Source: Paenibacillus azoreducens (lineage in GTDB: Bacteria; Bacillota; Bacilli; Paenibacillales; Paenibacillaceae). From it: a stretch of DNA of 64,000 bases. Made by a program: the position numbers and the translations under genes. The notes beneath the pieces were generated by a model. It made no database searches. It saw only the letters and a list, made by a program, of their open reading frames with translations, and was not told the DNA's origin. The stretch covers positions 620,001 through 684,000 of the forward strand of contig NZ_AP025343.1 in the NCBI RefSeq assembly GCF_021654775.1, given 5' to 3'. Below are positions 38,618 to 46,977 of this stretch, in pieces; within the stretch, counting starts at the first letter, position 1, and every line of letters begins with the position of its first letter.

Positions 38618-40120
38618 ATGGAACATATAACGAAAATAGAAGATTGGATGATTGAAGTTGACATCCCGCGGATGCAGGCCGCCATGGAATCCGGAGAGAC
38701 AAGCTCCGAGGAAATCGTACGAGCTTACTTGAAGCGGATCGACCGGTATGACGGCAAGCTGAGATCGGTGATCGAAATCAATCCGGAGGCATTAGAGATC
38801 GCACAGGCGCTGGATAAGGAGCGGCGTGAAAAAGGAAGCCGCGGGCCGCTGCACGGCATTCCCCTGCTTCTGAAGGACAATATTGATACTCATGATGCGC
38901 TGCATACGAGCGCCGGTACGCTTGCCTTGGCAGGGAATGTGGCGGCGCAGGATTCGTTTGTGGCGGCACAGCTTCGCAAGGCCGGGGCGGTTTTTCTCGG
39001 GAAGGCGAACATGACCGAATGGGCCAACTTCATGGCCAGCGAGATGTGGGCAGGATATACCACCCGCCGTGGACTTTGCCTGAATCCGTACGGCCCCGGC
39101 GAGCTGTTCGTCGGCGGCTCCAGTTCGGGCTCTGGCGCTGCCGTGGCGGCGAACCTGGCAGCTGCTGCAGTGGGGACGGAAACATCCGGTTCGATCATCA
39201 GCCCGGCGAGCCAGAACATGGTGGTCGGCATCAAACCGACAGTTGGGCTTGTCAGCCGCTCGGGCATTATTCCGATTACGCACACCCAGGATACGGCCGG
39301 CCCGATGGCCAGAACCGTCACCGATGCGGCCATTTTGCTGGGGGGAATGACCGGCCTGGACGAACGGGATGAGGCAACCCAATCGAGCAAAGGGCATTTC
39401 TTAACGGATTATACGCCTTTTCTGGATGCCTCGTTTCTGAAGCAGGCGCGGATTGGCATTCCGCGGTTTTATTTCAGGGATCTTGATCCCGACAGATTGG
39501 GGATTCTCGAAGCCGCCATTGAAGCGCTCCGCAGCGAAGGGGTAACCATCGTCGACCCGGTGGAGCTGCCCTGCCAGGAGACTCAGTGGAGCTGGCATGT
39601 CCTCCATTACGAATTCAAAAAAGGGGTCAACGATTATTTGGCTCCGTTGCCGGATAACATTCCTGTTCATTCATTGTCTGAGGTTATCGCTTATAACAAG
39701 GAACATGCCGAGCAGTGCCTGAAATACGGGCAAAATGTGCTCGAGGCTTCCGAGGCGACCAGCGGAACGCTGACGGAACCGGAATATCAGGCTGCGCTCC
39801 GCCTGAATGAAGAAATGTCGCGGTCCAAAGGCATTGATTATGCGCTTGAAACTTATAACCTGGATGCGCTGCTGTTTCTGGGCTGCGACGAGGGAGACGA
39901 TATCGCGGCCAGAGCGGGATATCCGGCGATTACAGTGCCGGGCGGTTGGGCACAAGAGGGAATCATCGCTCCTGGCGGTTATATCACGAAAGGCCCGGTG
40001 GGAATTACCTTTATCGGGACTGCATACAGCGAGCCGACGCTGATCAAGATCGCGTACGGCTATGAGCAGGCGACGAAGCATAGGGTGCCGCCGGAGATGG
40101 AGAAACTTGTTGAGGCATAA
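38618..40120 (+). CDS. Amidase-signature family hydrolase
   Basis: 500 residues. The Ser-cisSer-Lys triad is visible as Lys86 in 'IPLLLKDNID', the cis-Ser in 'VGGSSSGSGAAVAANL' (about Ser168) and the nucleophile in 'VGTETSGSI' (Ser192). It lacks the GatA-specific features and has no GatB/GatC neighbours, so it is more likely a catabolic or peptide amidase than a tRNA amidotransferase. ATG 38618 is preferred over a GTG nine bases upstream that overlaps the AGAGGTGAT ribosome site. No signal peptide is seen. Confidence 0.9.
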   Translation: MEHITKIEDWMIEVDIPRMQAAMESGETSSEEIVRAYLKRIDRYDGKLRSVIEINPEALEIAQALDKERREKGSRGPLHGIPLLLKDNIDTHDALHTSAGTLALAGNVAAQDSFVAAQLRKAGAVFLGKANMTEWANFMASEMWAGYTTRRGLCLNPYGPGELFVGGSSSGSGAAVAANLAAAAVGTETSGSIISPASQNMVVGIKPTVGLVSRSGIIPITHTQDTAGPMARTVTDAAILLGGMTGLDERDEATQSSKGHFLTDYTPFLDASFLKQARIGIPRFYFRDLDPDRLGILEAAIEALRSEGVTIVDPVELPCQETQWSWHVLHYEFKKGVNDYLAPLPDNIPVHSLSEVIAYNKEHAEQCLKYGQNVLEASEATSGTLTEPEYQAALRLNEEMSRSKGIDYALETYNLDALLFLGCDEGDDIAARAGYPAITVPGGWAQEGIIAPGGYITKGPVGITFIGTAYSEPTLIKIAYGYEQATKHRVPPEMEKLVEA

Positions 40121-40651
40121 CAGTGAATTGGGATATGCTGAAAGAACATTAGGCTGCAAATCCGGTACACCTTCCCGCAAGAGACCTTCCGGCTGTTGCA
40201 GAGATGACCTGATTAGAAATCATTCATACCTATGATGGATGAAAAAAAGAGCGTTAACCTCTGCTATTCCGGAAATGGCCTTCATTTACCGGAAGGCAGG
40301 TTAAGGCTCCTTAAGCCTTATCTATTTGATTCGGTTTTTACGCATTCGCCGTAAAAAAATGATCAAAATAATGGATGCCGATAATAACACGCTTGTATTC
40401 AGCCGCTGAGAGTGCAGCAAAAATAATCAATGGACATTCACTCCATTCCGTAATGGATATTATTTCCATTCCACCTCTTTTTCTCCTGGAACAAAAGAGC
40501 CCTTTGAACAGATTAAGCTCAAGTTCCATCCCCTCATGATTATCGCGGACCGCTATGGTCGTTGCGTCCTCTTTTATTCTCAATTTAGCTTAAGCTGGAG
40601 GTTATCTTCTTATCTTCCCACCCAATGATGATCGGAATGATTTTTTTGTGC
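40121..40651. other. Intergenic region with a long stem-loop
   Basis: No supported gene in about 530 bases. At 40254-40304 TTAACCT pairs with AGGTTAA outside an inner TTCCGG/CCGGAA stem, and a small GGCT/AGCC hairpin follows. It lacks a clear U-tract and may be a weak terminator for the amidase gene or a small structured RNA. From about 40575 the sequence is the left arm of the tandem duplication. Confidence 0.5.
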
Positions 40652-40684
40652 TGTCACATTTTTAGCCCAGTTGTTCGTTGTATA
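40652..40684 (+). promoter_or_regulatory. Putative ECF-type autoregulated promoter, copy 1
   Basis: TGTCAC at 40652-40657, 18 bases and CGTTGTAT at 40676-40683. The same two boxes and spacing are kept in the duplicated copy at 42643-42674 although nearby bases differ. Confidence 0.5.
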
Positions 40685-40706
40685 GAGTGAAAGGGGGGGA
40701 GAGGGC

Positions 40707-41297
40707 TTGAATGACGCGGAGTTAAGTCAGATCATCGCAGAGGTGCTGGATGGGAACACGGCAAAATTTGAGAAGATTATGGAGAAATACCAAAAACCGA
40801 TTTTTCTCTATTGCTATCACATGCTGGGTAATTACACCGAAGCCGAGGATAACGCGCAGGAAGTATTTTTGAAGACATTCCGCAATTTGCGGAAATATCA
40901 GAGTGAGGTCCCTTTTGGAGCCTGGTTGTACAAGATTGCTTATCATCAATGCATCGATATCATCCGCAAGCGGAAGCTGGTGAAATATTTGCCTTTCTTT
41001 TACCGGGACGATAAGGAAAATAAAGATGTCGACTTGCAGATTGAAGCCAACTATTTTGATGAATCCGTGCATCAGGCCATGGCAAAATTAACGGCGGAAG
41101 AGCGGAACTTATTAATTTTACGCTGTGTCGAGGATAAGAGCTACCGGGAGATTGGTTTGATTTTGGGCAAAAGCAGCGCAAGCCTGCGCAAAAAATACGA
41201 ACGTACGGCTGCAAAATTCCGAAAGTATTATGCTCAGGCGAAGGAGGTGGGAGTGTATGAATATGGACAAGGATCGGGATTTGAAAAAACTGTTTAA
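40707..41297 (+). CDS. ECF-family RNA polymerase sigma factor
   Basis: 196 residues. Region 2 includes 'YCYHMLGNYTEAEDNAQEVFLKTFRNLRKYQ' and 'PFGAWLYKIAYHQCIDIIRKRK' (about residues 33-95), region 4 includes 'LTAEERNLLILRCVEDKSYREIGLILGKSSASLRKKYERTAAKFRK' (about 128-175). The TTG at 40707 is preceded by GGGGGGGAGAGGG. The gene overlaps the anti-sigma gene by 41 bases, the normal sign of a cognate pair. Upstream ECF-like boxes suggest autoregulation. A decayed second copy lies at 42698-43003. Confidence 0.93.
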   Translation: MNDAELSQIIAEVLDGNTAKFEKIMEKYQKPIFLYCYHMLGNYTEAEDNAQEVFLKTFRNLRKYQSEVPFGAWLYKIAYHQCIDIIRKRKLVKYLPFFYRDDKENKDVDLQIEANYFDESVHQAMAKLTAEERNLLILRCVEDKSYREIGLILGKSSASLRKKYERTAAKFRKYYAQAKEVGVYEYGQGSGFEKTV

Positions 41298-42207
41298 TGA
41301 CCCGCGCATTCCCGACGCCGACTTGACAGGAAAGGTCATGAGGATTTTGCATACCGAACCTAAAAAAAAGGAGAGATTTTTTGTGAAATATAAAGTTGCT
41401 TTGACTGCGGTTGTAGGGATGATGTTAATGGCCTCCACGGGTTACGCGGCCGTTCAGTATAATTCATTGTCGAATAAGGATGGCGAGGTCGTATATGAGA
41501 CGAAATCGGCGAAAGAGATGGGAACAGAATCGAATGAGGACAGGAAGCATGGCGAAGAATTTTATGCTCTTAAGGAAAAGGTGCTAAAGAGCGGTGAAGC
41601 TGGACTGTTCTATCTGGTTGCCAATAACCCGAATCATAAAACAGATCTTGGGACGAAGATGATGCCATTCCAAAATCTCACTCAATTGCGCGATAAGATT
41701 ACGGATAAATCCGTTAAGATTCCAGACAGTGTCAATGGAAATTATACATTCAAACAAGCGGATGTGATGTTTAGAAATGCTCAGGAAGTAAATCCACCTT
41801 CACCGGAAGAAAAAAAGGCGCTTGCGGAAAAACTGAGAAAGCAGGCGGAAGAATCCAAGCAGGGATATGCCATGATGCCGGTTGAAATGACAAATCAGTT
41901 TTTCATTCTCCATGCTACGTATCAAAATGGAGAGGATGAAATCGGGGTTACTGTCACTAATGTGAGTGGAAAGGACAAGAACGCTGGATTGTATATTGAC
42001 GAGGAAGTTGAGTTTAAGCAGGAGAAGGTTCAAGTGAAGGGAGTAGAAATGCTGTATACAGATTGGGGTCGTTCAAAGACGCATGATCTGAGATGGGTAT
42101 ACCAGAGCCCAGACAAAAAGGTGAAATACGTCTATGATATAAGTGGGGACATAGATAAAGTAAGTAAAGAAGCCTTGATGAAAATTGCTGAAAGCTATTT
42201 GGAATAA
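41257..42207 (+). CDS. Anti-sigma factor with one membrane helix and a DUF4367-like domain
   Basis: 316 residues. A short cytoplasmic N-terminus (about 1-42, 'MDKDRDLKKLFNDPRIPDADLTGKVMRIL') should hold the sigma factor, a hydrophobic segment follows ('VALTAVVGMMLMASTGYAAV', about 45-64), and an extracytoplasmic domain of 250 residues ends with 'KTHDLRWVYQSPDKKVKYVYDISGDI...SKEALMKIAESYLE', a DUF4367-like signature. ATG 41257 has AAGGAGGTGGG upstream. It presumably restrains the overlapping sigma factor until an envelope signal arrives. Confidence 0.85.
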   Translation: MNMDKDRDLKKLFNDPRIPDADLTGKVMRILHTEPKKKERFFVKYKVALTAVVGMMLMASTGYAAVQYNSLSNKDGEVVYETKSAKEMGTESNEDRKHGEEFYALKEKVLKSGEAGLFYLVANNPNHKTDLGTKMMPFQNLTQLRDKITDKSVKIPDSVNGNYTFKQADVMFRNAQEVNPPSPEEKKALAEKLRKQAEESKQGYAMMPVEMTNQFFILHATYQNGEDEIGVTVTNVSGKDKNAGLYIDEEVEFKQEKVQVKGVEMLYTDWGRSKTHDLRWVYQSPDKKVKYVYDISGDIDKVSKEALMKIAESYLE

Positions 42208-42246
42208 AAATTATTAAACAAGCATTTTGCAAAATTCTGAAATAAA

Positions 42247-42291
42247 AAACGGGAACCTGCTTCAAAGCGAATTGGAGCGGGTTCCCGTTTC
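42247..42291 (+). terminator. Terminator after anti-sigma copy 1
   Basis: AACGGGAACC pairs with GGTTCCCGTT around a 24-base loop and is followed by TCTTTT. An equivalent hairpin follows copy 2. Confidence 0.75.
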
Positions 42292-42306
42292 TTTTACATA
42301 TCAAAA

Positions 42307-42498
42307 ACTTCCGGGGTTCCCGCAAAGTAATCGGAATAAGCTTCAAAGGCTACACGTCACTCAGTATTTTTTGCTCCGCAAAAGCGCCTCTCCTCGAGAG
42401 GCGTCGGACTTCTTTCCGATACTCTCAGTACTTTTACTTTGCAAAAGCGCCCTTCAGGCGTCGGACTTCTTTCCGATACTCTTTGTGGGGTTATTTTA
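42307..42498. repeat. CCCCGCAAAG/CTTTGTGGGG element, copy 1
   Basis: 192 bp. Starts ACTTCCGGGGTTCCCGCAAA and ends CTTTGTGGGGTTATTTTA. Inside are two related blocks, each ending GGCGTCGGACTTCTTTCCGA followed by TACTCT. Near-identical copies lie at 43985-44176 and 50189-50379 and a short form at 52843-52910. Confidence 0.85.
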
Positions 42499-42523
42499 AC
42501 CGGTCGGATCCGGGCTGCGCGCC

Positions 42524-42550
42524 TTATGATTGAATCGGTTCAAGAACAAG
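42524..42550 (-). pseudogene. 27 bp orphan tail of ldh left by the tandem duplication
   Basis: The sequence from 42524 to 42550 equals the last nine codons region of ldh (encoding LVLEPIQS and the stop on the minus strand, as at 44201-44227). After it the two copies diverge. It marks the right end of the duplicated unit in copy 1. Confidence 0.75.
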
Positions 42551-42642
42551 GGGGCGGCACGGTCTTTTATCCTTAATTTACCTTAAGCTGCAGGTCGTTT
42601 TTTGTCGTCATATCCCATGATTACCGGAATAATTTTTCATGT

Positions 42643-42675
42643 TGTCACATTTTTGGACCAGCTGTTCGTTGTATA
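42643..42675 (+). promoter_or_regulatory. Putative ECF-type promoter, copy 2
   Basis: TGTCAC at 42643-42648, 18 bases and CGTTGTAT at 42667-42674, as in copy 1. It still precedes the decayed sigma gene. Confidence 0.45.
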
Positions 42676-42697
42676 GAGTGAAAGGTGGGGAGAGGGC

Positions 42698-43003
42698 TTG
42701 AATGACGCGGAGTTAAGTCAGATCATCGTAGAGGGTTTCTCTACTGTTATCACATGCTGGGAAATTGCACCGAAGCCGAGGATCACGCACAGGAGTATTT
42801 TTGAAGACATTCCGCAATTTGCGGAAATATCAGGGTGAGGTCCCTTTTGGCGCCTGGTTGTACAAGATTGCTTATCATCAATGCATTGATATGATCCGCA
42901 AGCGGAAGCTGGTGAAATATTTGCCTTTCTTTTACCGGGACGATAAAGAAAATAAAGATGTCGACTTGCAGATTGAAGCGGGCTATTTTGATGACCTGCG
43001 CAT
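42698..43003 (+). pseudogene. Decayed second copy of the ECF sigma gene
   Basis: It starts like copy 1 (TTG, then NDAELSQII) but has lost 58 bases after codon 12 and one further base before 'FLKTF', so the original frame ends early. Region 2 residues 'FGAWLYKIAYHQCIDMIRKRK' are still encoded in another frame, and everything after 'YFD' including region 4 is missing. A 238-base deletion between ATGA microhomologies joins it to the anti-sigma gene. Confidence 0.85.
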
Positions 43004-43922
43004 TCCCGATGCCGACTTGACAGGAAAGGTTATGCAAATATTGCATACTGAACAAAAAACAAAGGAGAGATTTTTCATGAAATATAAAGTTGCTTTGACT
43101 GCGGTTGTAGGGATGATGTTGATGGGCTCCACGAGTTACGCAGACGTGCAGTATCATTCTTTGAAGAACAAGGATGGCGAAGTCGTATATGAGGTGAAAT
43201 CGACGAAGACGCAAAAGTCCGGAAAAACAGAATCGAAAGATGAAATAGCGCGTTTCAATGCATTTTTTGAACTTAAGGAGAAGGTGCTAAAGAACGGGGA
43301 AGCTGGGCTGTTCTATATGGTTGCCAATAACCCGAATCATCAAACAGATCTTGGAACGAAGTTGACTTCATTCCAAAATCTCTCTCAATTGCGCGATAAG
43401 ATTACGGATAAATCCGTTAAGATTGCAGACAGTGTTAATGGTAATTATAAATTCAAACAAGCGCAAGTGCTCTTTAAAAATGCTCAGGAAGTAAATCCGC
43501 CTTCTCCGGAAGAAAAAAAGGCGATGACGGAAAAGCTGAGAAAGCAGGCAGAAAAGTCCAAAAAGGGATATGCCATGATGCCGGTTGAAATGACAGACCA
43601 GTATTCCAACATCTGGGCCACGTATCAAAATGGAGAGAATACAATCGAGGTTACGATCACTAATCTGATCGAGAAAAAGAATGCAATAAGTCTTATTGAC
43701 GAGAAAGTTGAATTTAAGCAGGAGAAAGTTCAAGTGAAGGGAGTAGAAATGCTGTATACAGATTGGGGGCCTTCAAAGACGCATGATCTGACATGGGTAT
43801 ACGAGAGCCCGGACAAAAAGAAAAGATACGTCTATAATGTCCAGGGAAACATGGATAAAACCAGCAAAGAAAACTTGATGAAAATTGCTGAAAGCTATTT
43901 GGAATTTATAAATAGTAAATAA
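42765..43922 (+). CDS. Hybrid ORF: sigma region 2 fragment fused to a second anti-sigma (DUF4367-like) protein
   Basis: 385 codons are open from a TTG at 42765. Residues about 12-75 are sigma region 2, residues 80 onward equal the anti-sigma factor from 'RIPDADLTGKVMQIL' to the end, with the hydrophobic segment 'VALTAVVGMMLMGSTSYA' and the DUF4367-like end. No ribosome site precedes 42765. An ATG at 43077 has AAAGGAGAG upstream and would make a 281-residue secreted or anchored protein without the sigma-binding part, so this is the more credible start if the gene is expressed. The extracytoplasmic domain has stayed open and about 75 percent similar to copy 1. Confidence 0.6.
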   Translation: MHRSRGSRTGVFLKTFRNLRKYQGEVPFGAWLYKIAYHQCIDMIRKRKLVKYLPFFYRDDKENKDVDLQIEAGYFDDLRIPDADLTGKVMQILHTEQKTKERFFMKYKVALTAVVGMMLMGSTSYADVQYHSLKNKDGEVVYEVKSTKTQKSGKTESKDEIARFNAFFELKEKVLKNGEAGLFYMVANNPNHQTDLGTKLTSFQNLSQLRDKITDKSVKIADSVNGNYKFKQAQVLFKNAQEVNPPSPEEKKAMTEKLRKQAEKSKKGYAMMPVEMTDQYSNIWATYQNGENTIEVTITNLIEKKNAISLIDEKVEFKQEKVQVKGVEMLYTDWGPSKTHDLTWVYESPDKKKRYVYNVQGNMDKTSKENLMKIAESYLEFINSK

Positions 43923-43923
43923 A

Positions 43924-43970
43924 AAAACGGGAATCCCCTTCAAAGCGAATTGGAGAGGGTTCCCGTTTCT
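43924..43970 (+). terminator. Terminator after anti-sigma copy 2
   Basis: AAACGGGAA(T)CC and GGGTTCCCGTTT form the same hairpin as after copy 1, followed by CTTTT. Confidence 0.7.
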
Positions 43971-43984
43971 TTTACATATCAAAA

Positions 43985-44176
43985 ACTTCCGGGGTTCCCG
44001 CAAAGTAATCGGAATAAGCTTCAAAGGCTACACGTCACTCAGTATTTTTTGCTCCGCAAAAGCGCCTCTCCTCGAGAGGCGTCGGACTTCTTTCCGATAC
44101 TCTCAGTACTTTTGCTTTGCAAAAGCGCCCTTCAGGCGTCGGACTTCTTTCCGATACTCTTTGTGGGGTTATTTTA
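43985..44176. repeat. CCCCGCAAAG/CTTTGTGGGG element, copy 2
   Basis: 192 bp, almost identical to copy 1 because both were carried by the tandem duplication. It ends about 25 bases from the ldh stop codon. Confidence 0.85.
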
Positions 44177-44200
44177 ACCGGTCAGATCGGGCTGCGCGCC

Positions 44201-45166
44201 TTATGATTGAATCGGTTCAAGAACAAGACCGGCCATATTGCGGCGGATCAAGTCGCAAGAATCGTTAAACAGCTTGGTTTCTTCCTCATTCAGCCTCAGC
44301 TCCAGCAGCTCCTGAATGCCTTCGCTGCCGATGATCGCCGGTACGCCTGCGCATACGTCGCGCTGACCGTATTCCCCATCCAGGATCGCCGATACGGCAA
44401 TGATTTTATGCTCGTCATTGAGGACGGCGCGGGTAATATGGGCGATTGCGCTGCCGATTCCGAAGTGGGTGGAGCCTTTGCGGGTGAAAATTTCCCAGCC
44501 GGCGTCTTTGGTTTTGCGGGCGATATCGTCCAAATCCAGATGTTTGAAGCGCTCAGGATGCTGCGCCAAAATATCGAGGATAGGTTTGCCGCCGATCGTC
44601 ACATGCGACCAGGCCACAAATTGCGATTCGCCGTGCTCTCCTAACGCATAACCGCTTACGCTGCGCGGATCGACGGAAAAGACATCCGACAGCAGCGTTT
44701 TCAGCCGCGATGTATCGATAGAAGTCCCCGAACCGATGACGCGGTGGCGCGGAAAGCCGGTCAGCTTCCAGATCATATACGTCACGATATCCACCGGATT
44801 CGCGGCCGTAATAAAAATGCCTTGAAATCCGCTTTCCACGATCGGCACGACAATTTGGCGGGTAATTTCCGCGGCTTGCTCGAGTACGTCCATCCGGTTT
44901 TGCCCCGGCTTCGGATTCGCTCCGGCTGTAATGATAACGACGTCCACGTCGGCGCAATCGGCATAGGTGCCTGCATAAATGCTTGTCCGCGTATGGGTGA
45001 AATCAATGCAGTGCGACAGGTCCAGCGCCTGTGCCAGTGCCCGGTCATATGTGCGGTCAATCATCATGATTTCGTCGCAGATCGATTGGTTGATCATGGA
45101 GTAGGCGCAGCTGGATCCGACCATGCCGGAGCCTACGATGGCGACTCTTCTTCTTTTGCGTTTCAT
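44201..45166 (-). CDS. ldh: L-lactate dehydrogenase
   Basis: 321 residues, NAD-dependent lactate/malate dehydrogenase family. The dinucleotide motif is 'VAIVGSGMVGSSCAYSM' at 8-24. Catalytic residues line up as Arg91 in 'PGQNRMDVL', Asp151 and Arg154 in 'GTSIDTSR' and His178 in 'GEHGES'. The mobile loop reads GQNRMD where most lactate dehydrogenases have GETRLD; the Gln at the pyruvate/oxaloacetate-deciding position favours lactate dehydrogenase over malate dehydrogenase. ATG 45166 follows AAAGGAGCG. A Rex-like box lies 113 bases upstream. It regenerates NAD in fermentation. Confidence 0.93.
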   Translation of the reverse strand: MKRKRRRVAIVGSGMVGSSCAYSMINQSICDEIMMIDRTYDRALAQALDLSHCIDFTHTRTSIYAGTYADCADVDVVIITAGANPKPGQNRMDVLEQAAEITRQIVVPIVESGFQGIFITAANPVDIVTYMIWKLTGFPRHRVIGSGTSIDTSRLKTLLSDVFSVDPRSVSGYALGEHGESQFVAWSHVTIGGKPILDILAQHPERFKHLDLDDIARKTKDAGWEIFTRKGSTHFGIGSAIAHITRAVLNDEHKIIAVSAILDGEYGQRDVCAGVPAIIGSEGIQELLELRLNEEETKLFNDSCDLIRRNMAGLVLEPIQS

Positions 45167-45278
45167 ACTTTATCCGCTCCTTTATGAATATTGTACACAA
45201 GAAAATTGCAAAAATCCCATGATGAACAAAAGCAACCCAAAATCAGACAAGGTAATGTTAGGCGATCTGACAAAAACA

Positions 45279-45296
45279 ATGTGTCGAAAATCACAA
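45279..45296. promoter_or_regulatory. Rex-like box upstream of ldh
   Basis: ATGTGTCGAAAATCACAA matches 10 of the 14 defined positions of the Rex consensus TTGTGAA-N4-TTCACAA. Rex represses fermentation genes at low NADH in Gram-positive bacteria, and the site lies in the expected place. Confidence 0.4.
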
Positions 45297-45395
45297 GGAG
45301 GCCCAAGACGCTTTGATACGCTGAAGATGTCAAAGAAAATCAAGGTCAGCAAAGGCTAAAGTCCCTTTATCCCGGCCAAGAAAGGGTGAAGTGAT

Positions 45396-45647
45396 GTGAA
45401 AACTTATACTTGCGTGGACAAGGACACCTGCATCGCCTGCGGCGCTTGCATCGTTGTTGCTCCGGATATTTTTGATTGCGATGATGAAGGGCTGGCTGAA
45501 AATATTCTGCCTGGAGACCAGAATCTCGGCATTGTAGAGGTCCCTGAAGAATTATTGGACAGTCTGGATGAGGCGGAAGATGGATGCCCAACATCATCGA
45601 TTCGAGTATCCGCAAGTCCGTTTCAAGATCCGAAATCCGAAAAATAA
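45396..45647 (+). CDS. fer: Ferredoxin, single [4Fe-4S] cluster
   Basis: 83 residues, Bacillus-type ferredoxin. The cluster ligands are Cys12, Cys15 and Cys18 in 'TCIACGAC' and Cys64 in 'DGCPTSSI', so one [4Fe-4S] cluster is held. The rest is acidic, as expected for an electron carrier. GTG 45396 follows AAAGGGTGAAG; no ATG is suitably placed. It is a stand-alone gene with a shared terminator downstream. Confidence 0.93.
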   Translation: MKTYTCVDKDTCIACGACIVVAPDIFDCDDEGLAENILPGDQNLGIVEVPEELLDSLDEAEDGCPTSSIRVSASPFQDPKSEK

Positions 45648-45712
45648 AAAGGGGGATCAACATAAGAAGTTGAAGTTCTACATTTCAGGATCTGAAAAAT
45701 ACACCGCTAAAA

Positions 45713-45747
45713 AAGCCCCGTCCAAATGAAACATCCGGATGGGGCTT
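45713..45747. terminator. Bidirectional terminator between ferredoxin and ndh
   Basis: AAGCCCCGTCC and GGATGGGGCTT enclose a short loop, with an A-run on the left, so it serves the convergent ndh gene and probably the ferredoxin gene. Confidence 0.8.
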
Positions 45748-45759
45748 CGTGCTCGTCTA

Positions 45760-46938
45760 TTAATATGCCAAAGCGAACAGCGCCTTGATGTGGGAAAGGT
45801 AACGGATGTTACTTGCTTCCTTCATCAGGGATGCAGGCATGCCTTTCAGCGAAATGTTGTTTTCGCCAATGGTAGCTACGGCATCTTTGCGGCCAAGGCT
45901 TGCCAGCGTACCGGAGTTCACCGGAGCGAAGGTTTCAAAAGCCTTGTCATTGAGGTAAGCGTAAAGGTTGTAGCCGATCAGCTCGCCCATTTGCCAAGCG
46001 ATTTGAGCCGTTGGAGGGTAAGGACGACCGGTTGGATCAAAGACAACGGCGCTGTCGCCGGCAACGAATACATCTTGATGGGAAGTGGATTGCAGGAATT
46101 CGTTAACGGTTGCGCGTCCGCGGTTCACTTCCAGACCGGATTCGCCAACAAGCGGGTTGCCTTGCACGCCGCCGGTCCATACAAACGTGTTCGTCACGAT
46201 TTTTTGGCCGTCTTTCAGTTCTACGACATTGTTTTCCACGTTCGTGACAGGAAGTCCGGTCAGGAACTTGACGCCGCGGTTCTCAAGACTTGTCGTGGCG
46301 CGCTCGATCAGATGGTCAGGCAGTACCGGCAGGATTTTCGGACCGGCTTCTACCAGAAGCAATTTGATTTCGGCAGGGTTAACGCCGTATTTTTTGGTCA
46401 GGTTCGGCAGAACGTCAGCGATTTCGCCGACAAGCTCAACGCCGGTCAAGCCGCCGCCGCCGATCAGGATCGTTGCGTCAGCTTCGTCTTTTGTTTGCGC
46501 ATAAGCTTTGATGCGTTCTTCGATATGGGAATGAATCCGTTTCGCGTCATCGGCGGACTTCAGCACCATGCTGTATTTGTCCAGCCCAGGAATGCCGAAG
46601 TAAGCGGTGATGCTGCCAAGGCCGACTACAAGTGCGTCGTAAGTCAGCTTGGAGCCGTCGGAAAGTTTTACTTCTTTATCTTCTACGGAGAAAGATTCAA
46701 CCTTTGCGATTTTCAGATCGATATCTTTGCCTTTGAAGAGTTTGCCGAGAGGCATCGTAACTGCTTTTTCAGCCACGCTGCCTGCAGCCAGACGGTGAAG
46801 CTCAGTGATGATTTGATGGGTCGAAAATTGGTTCACCACAGTGACGCGCGCTTGTTCTTTGTCCATATACTTGCGCAGCGTCAGTGCAGAAAGAAGTCCA
46901 CCATATCCTGCACCCAAAATGACAATATGTTTTGACAT
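45760..46938 (-). CDS. ndh: Type II NADH dehydrogenase
   Basis: 392 residues, single-subunit NADH:quinone oxidoreductase. The FAD-binding motif is 'HIVILGAGYGGLLSALTL' at 4-21, the NADH-binding motif 'ATILIGGGGLTGVELVGEIAD' near 157-177, and 'DVFVAGDSAVV' near 297-307 closes the FAD site. The C-terminus is hydrophobic ('HIKALFALAY') and may attach it to the membrane. ATG 46938 has ACGGAGGAA upstream. It is cotranscribed with a DUF1641 gene 39 bases upstream, the same order as yjlC-ndh in Bacillus subtilis. Confidence 0.93.
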   Translation of the reverse strand: MSKHIVILGAGYGGLLSALTLRKYMDKEQARVTVVNQFSTHQIITELHRLAAGSVAEKAVTMPLGKLFKGKDIDLKIAKVESFSVEDKEVKLSDGSKLTYDALVVGLGSITAYFGIPGLDKYSMVLKSADDAKRIHSHIEERIKAYAQTKDEADATILIGGGGLTGVELVGEIADVLPNLTKKYGVNPAEIKLLLVEAGPKILPVLPDHLIERATTSLENRGVKFLTGLPVTNVENNVVELKDGQKIVTNTFVWTGGVQGNPLVGESGLEVNRGRATVNEFLQSTSHQDVFVAGDSAVVFDPTGRPYPPTAQIAWQMGELIGYNLYAYLNDKAFETFAPVNSGTLASLGRKDAVATIGENNISLKGMPASLMKEASNIRYLSHIKALFALAY

Positions 46939-46977
46939 AGTTTTTCCTCCGTCCTTACTGGTAATTATTGAAAAAAA

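Noticed and set aside
40338..40583. An 81-codon minus-strand frame in the gap before sigma copy 1
   Set aside because: TTG start without ribosome site, no conserved pattern, and it runs into the duplicated unit.
45739..46935. A 398-codon plus-strand frame antisense to ndh
   Set aside because: Complement of a clear NADH dehydrogenase; no recognisable domain.
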